Shown here in pieces: positions 58,817 to 64,000 of a DNA stretch of 64,000 nt (positions are counted from its first letter, which is position 1; every line of letters starts with the position of its first letter). This DNA comes from Clostridium weizhouense (GTDB lineage Bacteria > Bacillota > Clostridia > Clostridiales > Clostridiaceae): NCBI RefSeq assembly GCF_019431045.1, contig NZ_JAHXPT010000007.1, positions 124,001-188,000 of the forward strand, written 5' to 3'. The translations under genes were made by a program, and so were the position numbers. The notes under the pieces were generated by a model. That model had not been told where the DNA came from and ran no database searches. It was given only the letters and a program-made list of their open reading frames with translations.

Positions 58817-59365
58817 ATGAACAATTATTGTTATTATAATGAAAATAAACATCCAGAAAAAATAAATATGGCTTGTGATTTTGATGAACATCTATTCGAT
58901 GAAGAAGAATTAGATTGTGATTTTAATGACTTCTGTAATTATGAAGAATTCGAGTGTGAAGAAGAAGAAGAAAAACCTAACTGTGATGAAGTATGCAAAA
59001 AATGTTATAAGAAAGGCTTTAAAGATGGCTGTCAAAAAGGCTATAAAGAAGGATTTAGAGATGGCTGTCAAAAAGGATATAAGAAAGGCTTTAAAGACGG
59101 TTGTGAAAAGGGATATAAACAAGGCTTTAAAGATGGAGAACAAAAAGGGTATACAGAAGGCTTTAAAGATGGAAAACAAAAAGGTTATGAAGAAGGCTTT
59201 AAAGATGGCTGTCAAAAAGGATACCAAAAAGGTCTTAAAGATGGCTATGAAAGAGGATTTAAAGATGGAAGAGTAAAGGGATTCCAAGAAGGCTGTCAAG
59301 CAGGTTATGAAAAAGCAAAGAGAGAATTTTTAGCATGCATAAATAAAAAACATCCATGCTGTTAG
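58817..59365 (+). CDS. Cys-rich protein with a tandem 12-residue glycine-periodic repeat
   Basis: I do not recognise this 182-residue protein. Residues 1-60 are acidic with scattered Cys. Residues 67-167 are tandem copies of GFKDGCQKGYKE, so glycine falls at every fourth position for about 100 residues. The end is KREFLACINKKHPCC. There are 16 cysteines in all and no signal peptide. Period-4 glycine with alternating Phe/Tyr and Lys/Asp resembles FliH-like or Yae1-like GxxxG helices. A spore-coat or metal-binding role is a guess. The ATG at 58817 follows AAAGGAG. It is monocistronic. Confidence 0.75.
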   Translation: MNNYCYYNENKHPEKINMACDFDEHLFDEEELDCDFNDFCNYEEFECEEEEEKPNCDEVCKKCYKKGFKDGCQKGYKEGFRDGCQKGYKKGFKDGCEKGYKQGFKDGEQKGYTEGFKDGKQKGYEEGFKDGCQKGYQKGLKDGYERGFKDGRVKGFQEGCQAGYEKAKREFLACINKKHPCC

Positions 59366-59404
59366 GAACTTTGTAAGCCAATTTAATAGTTGATTTATAG
59401 GAAT

Positions 59405-59448
59405 GACTTTTTTGAATAAGTTTGAACTTATTCAAAAAAGTCTCTTTT
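59405..59448 (+). terminator. Terminator after the repeat protein
   Basis: GACTTTTTTGAATAAG and CTTATTCAAAAAAGTC form a 16-bp perfect stem followed by TCTTTTAATT. Confidence 0.88.
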
Positions 59449-59784
59449 AATTCCTTAGAAAATTATAAATTAATCATTTATTGTATAAGTATATTTAAAC
59501 ATGGAAAAACTATTTCTAAAAAATATAAAATAAAAATAAAAAATATTCAAAAAATATAGTTTAGTATATATAAAATTGAAAAAATATGTATAAATATATT
59601 ATAATTAATAAAAAATAGTTACATTTATCATATTTTAGAGCGTATTTATAGATATATAGTAATTTAGAATTATGTTTTTAATCAATTAGTATACATTTTT
59701 TCAATACGTGATGAAAAAGTAAACATTAAATAATTTAAGTTAGTGTATTATTATATAATTGTAAGATGGAATGAGGGATTGAAA
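59449..59784. other. Upstream region of the sorbitol operon
   Basis: About 330 bp of A/T-rich sequence. The one candidate signal is the cre-like AAAGTAAACATT at 59716-59727. I see no gene. Confidence 0.45.
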
Positions 59785-61749
59785 ATGGTTACAAAATCAT
59801 TAGAAAGAAAGTTATTCATTATACTTGAAATGTTAACCGATAATAACGGGGTTCTCTTAGAAGATTTTTCAGATGAATTAGGGGTTAGTACTAGAAGTAT
59901 TAGAAACTACTTAAAACAATTACAAGAAGAAATACCTAAAGAAATTGTAGAAATAGTAAAGAATAATAATTCAGAGTACAAGCTAAATATAAAAAATCAA
60001 GAAAAATTTCAAGAGATATTAGAATTAAATAGAAGGCAAAAACAGAAGTTTTCTCAATTAAATAACCCAGAAGAAAGAGTTGATTATTTAATCAATAGGT
60101 TAGTAGGTCTTGATGAGATTGTGACAATAGACGATTTAGCAGAAGAAATGAATGTAGGTAGGACAACTTTAGTTAAAGATTTAAAAAAAGTTGATCAAAA
60201 GTTAGAAGAGTATGGATTAATTTTAAAGAGAAAAACAAATTCAGGAATAAAAATTGAAGGAGATGAAATTAATTTAAGATTGATTATACTTGAGCACATA
60301 TGTAAAACATATGATGATGCAAGAATATTATTAGAAAATAGCGATATTATTACTAAAAAAGATATTATTAAACTTCAAGAACAAATTGTAACAAACTTAA
60401 AAGAAAATAAATTTGGTGTTACTGAAGCTTTAATAAATAATTTGATCAGGTATATAGCAGTAATGTTATTAAGAATAAGTAATAATAAAAAAATAATATC
60501 ACTACAGTCACAGTATAAAATAATTAAGGAATCTGAAGAGTATTTAATAGGAAAGACTATAAAAAATTTAATTGAAGAATTATGTAATATTGAAATCGAC
60601 GATTTAGAAGTAATATTTATAGTCATGCCATTACTTGGAAGAAATGCACCTCTCTATCATGAAGTATTAAGAAATTTAACTATAGGAGAAAATATAACTA
60701 CACTAAGGAAACAAATTTTTAAAAAAGTTTTTGAATTTACTGGCTTAAGCTTAGAGGAAGATGAACAATTAATACAGAGTTTAGAATATCATTTATATTA
60801 TGCATTAAATAGACTTGTATTAAATATCAAATATAAAAATCCTATGTTAAAAGAAATAAAAGAAAAATACAAATTACCTTATGAAGTAGCTAAAATAGCT
60901 GCAACAGTAATAGAAGAAAAATATGATATTGAAGTTGAAGAAGATGAGATAGGATATTTAGCATTACATTTTGGAACTTATGTTGAAAGAGCAAGTAAAT
61001 CATCTATTAAAATAAAAAATGCAGCAATAATTTGTGGAACAGGATTAGGAACAGCACAGTTATTAAGTATGAAACTAAAGAAAATATTAGGAGAAGAAAT
61101 AAAATTTAAATCTTTTTCAGATTTAGATTTTACAGAAAATCTAGCTAATAAATATGACATGATTTTTACACTTGTAGATTTAAATATAAATATAAATGTG
61201 CCAATAATAAAAATTACTTCTATTTTTGATGAAAGTCAATTAAAAGGAGAAATAGAAAGCCAAATATTTTTAAATAAGACTAATGAACAAATAAATGATA
61301 CAAAGCCAGATATTTTAAATGGAATGTTAGATAAAAAGTTAGTATTTTATTTAAAAGAAAATAATTTTAAAAGTAACTTAGAAAAAATGTTAGATAGTTT
61401 AATAAAATCAAATATTGTATCTAGTGAATTTAAGAAAAGAGTTATAGAAAGAGAAAAAAAGGCTGGGACAGCATTTGGTGGATATATAGCATTGCCTCAT
61501 GCAGTTGATGAAAAAGTAAATAATGTAATAGTTGCATATGGAATACTAGATAAATTACTTATAGTGGATGGTAAAGAAGTTGGATTAATAATATTAATGG
61601 TAATACCATCAGAAAGTCAAAATAGTCAAGATATGATAGTTAAAACCTATCAAGAAATTATAGATTTATCAAGTAATAAAAAAATAGTTCAAAAATTAAT
61701 AAAAACTAAATCTTATAAAGAATTTAAAGAAATTCTAGGAAGGAGATAA
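59785..61749 (+). CDS. PRD-domain PTS regulator (MtlR/LicR/GutR-like activator)
   Basis: This 654-residue regulator has two N-terminal helix-turn-helix units (about 5-60 and 85-140). Two PTS-regulated domains (about 170-400) have conserved His, for example LYHEVLRNL and LALHFGTYVERA. It has an EIIB-Gat-like domain with IICGTGLGTAQLL (about 412) and a C-terminal EIIA-like domain with AFGGYIALPHAVDE (about 565). The ATG at 59785 follows GAGGG. The adjacent sorbitol PTS genes indicate it controls that operon by phosphorylation from the PTS. Confidence 0.92.
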   Translation: MVTKSLERKLFIILEMLTDNNGVLLEDFSDELGVSTRSIRNYLKQLQEEIPKEIVEIVKNNNSEYKLNIKNQEKFQEILELNRRQKQKFSQLNNPEERVDYLINRLVGLDEIVTIDDLAEEMNVGRTTLVKDLKKVDQKLEEYGLILKRKTNSGIKIEGDEINLRLIILEHICKTYDDARILLENSDIITKKDIIKLQEQIVTNLKENKFGVTEALINNLIRYIAVMLLRISNNKKIISLQSQYKIIKESEEYLIGKTIKNLIEELCNIEIDDLEVIFIVMPLLGRNAPLYHEVLRNLTIGENITTLRKQIFKKVFEFTGLSLEEDEQLIQSLEYHLYYALNRLVLNIKYKNPMLKEIKEKYKLPYEVAKIAATVIEEKYDIEVEEDEIGYLALHFGTYVERASKSSIKIKNAAIICGTGLGTAQLLSMKLKKILGEEIKFKSFSDLDFTENLANKYDMIFTLVDLNININVPIIKITSIFDESQLKGEIESQIFLNKTNEQINDTKPDILNGMLDKKLVFYLKENNFKSNLEKMLDSLIKSNIVSSEFKKRVIEREKKAGTAFGGYIALPHAVDEKVNNVIVAYGILDKLLIVDGKEVGLIILMVIPSESQNSQDMIVKTYQEIIDLSSNKKIVQKLIKTKSYKEFKEILGRR

Positions 61750-61752
61750 ATT

Positions 61753-62169
61753 ATGAATTCAGTTGTATTTTTAATAATTGTAGGAATTACCATTTGGATA
61801 CTTAATTTTATCTTTGGATTATTTCAGATCAAAGATTTCAATAAAAATTATATAGAACTAAGAAAATTAGGCAAAGTAGCAATAGGAAGAAAAAAGGGAA
61901 TGATTAACTCGGGCACGGTAGTTCTAATAAGAATTCAAAATGATGGATTAATTTTAGAATCTAGAAAAATGCAAGGGGTAACCGTGGCTGCAAGAGTTAA
62001 ACGTTTTGAAGGATTGGAAAATATGTATATAGACAAAATTCAGGAAAACGATTTAAATGGCTTTAACAAACCACTTAAAAAAGCAATTTTAGACGCTGTT
62101 AAAAATTACAAAAAGTTTAAATTAGAGGAGGGAAGTACAAAAGAAGAAGACTTAAAAGTGGTTGTTTAA
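61753..62169 (+). CDS. gutM: Glucitol operon activator GutM
   Basis: This 138-residue protein has one N-terminal membrane span (about 3-22) and a basic cytoplasmic part (KVAIGRKKGMINSGTVVLIRIQNDGLILESRKMQGVTVAARVKRFEG) that matches the GutM/SrlM family. It starts 3 bp after the PRD regulator, so translation is probably coupled, and lies 45 bp before the EIIC gene. GutM assists expression of the sorbitol operon in enterobacteria, with mechanism unclear. Confidence 0.9.
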   Translation: MNSVVFLIIVGITIWILNFIFGLFQIKDFNKNYIELRKLGKVAIGRKKGMINSGTVVLIRIQNDGLILESRKMQGVTVAARVKRFEGLENMYIDKIQENDLNGFNKPLKKAILDAVKNYKKFKLEEGSTKEEDLKVVV

Positions 62170-62214
62170 AAAATACAATATACAAAAGTATAATTATAAT
62201 GAGGAGGGTTTTTT

Positions 62215-62775
62215 ATGACACAAGTGTTCGATTTTTTAGCTAAAGGTGCAGACTCATTCATGAATTTATTTAGAGCAGGCGGAGACCAATTTATGGGTTT
62301 CGTAACAGGTATTATACCATTACTAGTTGCATTATTAGTTACTATGAATGCAATTATAAAGTTTATTGGAGATGAAAAAATAGAAAAACTAGCCAAAAAA
62401 TGTTCTTCAAATCCAATAAGTAGATATTTGTTACTACCAGTTATAGGAACATTCGTATTTGCAAATCCAATGACATTATCACTAGGTAAATTTATGCCTG
62501 AAAAATATAAACCAAGCTATTATGCAGCAGCAAGTTTTTCTTGTCATACAATGAATGGATTATTTCCACATATTAACCCAGGTGAGTTATTCGTATTCTT
62601 AGGAATAGCATCAGGTATTACTACATTAGGTCTTTCAACTACAGATTTAGCAGTTAGATATTTATTAGTAGGTATAGTAACAAATTTCTTTAGAGGTTGG
62701 ATAACAGATTTCACAACATCATATGTAGAAAAACAACAAGGCGTTAAATTAAATACTGAAATAAAATTAGGATAA
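62215..62775 (+). CDS. srlA: PTS sorbitol (glucitol) transporter EIIC subunit
   Basis: This 186-residue membrane protein has about four hydrophobic segments. It is one half of the sugar channel of the glucitol [81 protein letters not shown] are characteristic of SrlA. GAGGAGGG precedes the ATG. The partner C-domain is encoded at 63240. Confidence 0.94.
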   Translation: MTQVFDFLAKGADSFMNLFRAGGDQFMGFVTGIIPLLVALLVTMNAIIKFIGDEKIEKLAKKCSSNPISRYLLLPVIGTFVFANPMTLSLGKFMPEKYKPSYYAAASFSCHTMNGLFPHINPGELFVFLGIASGITTLGLSTTDLAVRYLLVGIVTNFFRGWITDFTTSYVEKQQGVKLNTEIKLG

Positions 62776-62819
62776 TTAAGTAAAATAAAAGTTTAAATAG
62801 AATTAAGGAGTTGACAATT

Positions 62820-63191
62820 ATGGGATACAAAAAAGTTAAAATCAATAAAGGATCAGGTGGATGGGGTGGTCCATTAATAATAGAACCTACAGAAAAGAAA
62901 AATAAAGTAGTATATATTACTGGAGGCGCTCAACCAGAAACAGCAGTAAGAATAGCAGAATTAACAGGATGTGAATTGATAGATGGATTTACAACTGGAG
63001 TTAAAGATGATGAAATAGCTTGTGCAATAATCAACTGTGGAGGAACTCTAAGATGTGGAATTTATCCTCAAAAGAAAATACCAACAGTTAATATTATGAG
63101 AACAGGTAAAAGTGGTCCTTTAGCAATGTTTATAAAAGAAGATATATATGTTTCAGCAGTAAAACCGGACAATGTAGAAGTAATAGAATAA
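62820..63191 (+). CDS. srlE: PTS sorbitol EIIB domain as a separate protein (SrlE N-terminal half)
   Basis: This 123-residue soluble protein corresponds to the first third of E. coli SrlE (about 319 residues). It has INKGSGGWGGPLIIEP, the phosphorylatable Cys in NCGGTLRCGIYPQKKIPT, and TGKSGPLAMFIKEDIYVSAVK. The ORF stops exactly where the interdomain linker of the fused protein would begin. The ATG at 62820 is preferred over a TTG at 62811, with AAGGAG 10 nt upstream. The membrane half is a separate gene 48 bp downstream. Confidence 0.9.
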   Translation: MGYKKVKINKGSGGWGGPLIIEPTEKKNKVVYITGGAQPETAVRIAELTGCELIDGFTTGVKDDEIACAIINCGGTLRCGIYPQKKIPTVNIMRTGKSGPLAMFIKEDIYVSAVKPDNVEVIE

Positions 63192-63239
63192 ATTTATTTA
63201 GAAAAATAAAGAAATTATTATTCAAAGGAGGAAGACGTA

Positions 63240-63806
63240 ATGAGTTACGATACTAGTAAAAAGATTAGTCAACAAACTGGAGGCTTAGTTGGAAAGATAG
63301 GTATAGCAATAGGAAATATTAGTAGTACATTATTCCAAGCAGGAAGAGATACTATTGATACAGTAGTTCATACAATATTACCATTCATGGCTTTCGTTGC
63401 AGTATTAATAGGTATTATCAATGCATCAGGAGTTGGTAGCTTTATTGCAAATTTACTTACACCATTAATCGGAAATGTAGGTGGACTAGTTGTATTATCA
63501 CTTATATGCTCATTCCCATTACTTTCACCATTCTTAGGACCTGGTGCTGTTATAGCACAAATAATTGGTGTTTTAATAGGAACTGAAATAGGAAAAGGAA
63601 CTATACCACCACATTTAGCATTACCAGCACTATTTGCAATAAATGCACAAGCAGCAGCAGATTTTATACCAGTTGGTTTAGGACTAGCAGAAGCGGAACC
63701 AGAAACAGTGCAAGTAGGAGTTCCATCAGTTTTATATTCAAGATTTTTAACAGGAGCACCAGCAGTTGTAGTAGCTTGGCTTGCAAGTTTTGGATTATAC
63801 AGCTAA
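63240..63806 (+). CDS. srlE: PTS sorbitol EIIC2 domain as a separate protein (SrlE C-terminal half)
   Basis: This 188-residue membrane protein starts at [14 protein letters not shown], which aligns with the post-linker YDTSKKITEQ of E. coli SrlE. It continues with [54 protein letters not shown] and [25 protein letters not shown]. It has its own AAAGGAGG ribosome site. There is no sign of frameshift, and both halves look intact and expressed in one operon. Confidence 0.92.
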   Translation: MSYDTSKKISQQTGGLVGKIGIAIGNISSTLFQAGRDTIDTVVHTILPFMAFVAVLIGIINASGVGSFIANLLTPLIGNVGGLVVLSLICSFPLLSPFLGPGAVIAQIIGVLIGTEIGKGTIPPHLALPALFAINAQAAADFIPVGLGLAEAEPETVQVGVPSVLYSRFLTGAPAVVVAWLASFGLYS

Positions 63807-63840
63807 ATATTAAGTAAATAAGCAAGAAGGGAACAATTTT

Positions 63841-64000
63841 ATGAAGACAATTTATAGCACTAGAATAGAAAAGATTGGTGAAAAAGCTGAAGAATTTTTT
63901 GCAGCTAATATGTTTATAACTTTTAAAAATAACGCTCCTCAAGAGTTAATTGATTATTGCTTTATTCATAACGAAAATAATTTATTAGAAGATATAAAGC
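63841..64000 (+). CDS. srlB: PTS sorbitol EIIA subunit (SrlB), 3'-truncated by the window
   Basis: Only the first 53 codons are visible. They read MKTIYSTRIEKIGEKAEEFF, then FKNNAPQELIDYCFIHNENN, matching the N-terminus of glucitol EIIA, which carries phosphate from HPr to EIIB. AGAAGGGAAC precedes the ATG. Its position 34 bp after the EIIC2 gene completes the transporter set. The sorbitol-6-phosphate dehydrogenase gene is expected beyond the window. Confidence 0.82.
   Translation, partial: MKTIYSTRIEKIGEKAEEFFAANMFITFKNNAPQELIDYCFIHNENNLLEDIK

Noticed and set aside
58910-59299. Long open frames on both strands overlapping the glycine-repeat protein
   Set aside because: They arise from the 36-bp periodic DNA of the repeat gene. 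They give monotonous Phe/Ile- or Lys-rich products, and the sense frame has the ribosome site and sensible ends.
62820-63240. Frameshift or pseudogene explanation for the split sorbitol EIIBC
   Set aside because: Both halves are complete, each has its own ribosome site, and the break falls in the linker with 48 bp of non-coding sequence between them.

Overview
The window is a stretch of a low-GC, spore-forming-type Clostridium chromosome (Clostridium sensu stricto, most like the C. butyricum/C. beijerinckii group). This rests on the extreme A/T bias, AGGAGG-type ribosome binding sites, the crt-bcd-etfB-etfA-hbd butyryl-CoA operon next to rex, HydE plus an [FeFe] hydrogenase-like protein, and a sorbitol PTS operon downstream of groESL-guaBA. 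Species assignment is inference. I saw no rRNA, tRNA, CRISPR array, prophage or complete insertion sequence. It reads as core chromosome with small non-coding repeats rather than an island.

Layout. 1-7.8 kb: FNT-type anion channel, unknown protein, beta-carbonic anhydrase, 5-formyl-THF cyclo-ligase, SAM-I riboswitch with O-acetylhomoserine sulfhydrylase, T-box with thrS, and a small HNH protein. 8-17.5 kb: glpP-glpT, an orphan protein behind a palindromic promoter, ispF, a SigI-like/RsgI-like fusion, a polysaccharide deacetylase, a DnaA-box cluster, a DUF4163/DUF3298 protein, a YitT-family protein and hydE. 17.8-21 kb: a P-type ATPase behind what looks like a yybP-ykoY (Mn2+) riboswitch. 21-29.2 kb: lactate module (FadR/LldR-type regulator, lactate permease, EtfB, ferredoxin-fused EtfA, FAD-dependent lactate dehydrogenase, second permease). 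29.5-37.4 kb: patatin, SEC-C protein, mannose-1-phosphate guanylyltransferase, phospholipase C-like protein, ArsR-type repressor with a heavy-metal ATPase, and mntP. 37.5-48 kb: rex, the butyryl-CoA operon, an iron alcohol dehydrogenase, a C_GCAxxG_C_C protein, an 8-oxoguanine glycosylase and a group-B-like [FeFe] hydrogenase. 48-52.3 kb: response regulator, histidine kinase, an unknown anchored protein and a membrane-anchored substrate-binding protein. 52.6-58.6 kb: CIRCE-groES-groEL, an orphan pilin, and a guanine riboswitch with guaB-guaA. 58.8-64 kb: a cysteine-rich glycine-periodic repeat protein, then a sorbitol PTS operon (PRD regulator, gutM, EIIC, split EIIB/EIIC, EIIA cut by the window end).

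How the parts work together. The centre of the window is redox metabolism. One ETF pair serves butyryl-CoA dehydrogenase and a second serves lactate oxidation, and NADH-sensing Rex has two identical perfect operators before crt and weaker Rex-like sites before the lactate operon and the hydrogenase. Metal export (two P-type ATPases and MntP) is a second theme.

The items most worth a second look are the SigI/RsgI fusion that has lost sigma region 2, the two-component cluster with an orphan tethered binding protein, the 12-residue-repeat Cys-rich protein, three families of small structured intergenic repeats, the DnaA-box cluster far from any replication gene, and a 12-bp repeat at the same distance from both glpP and glpT.
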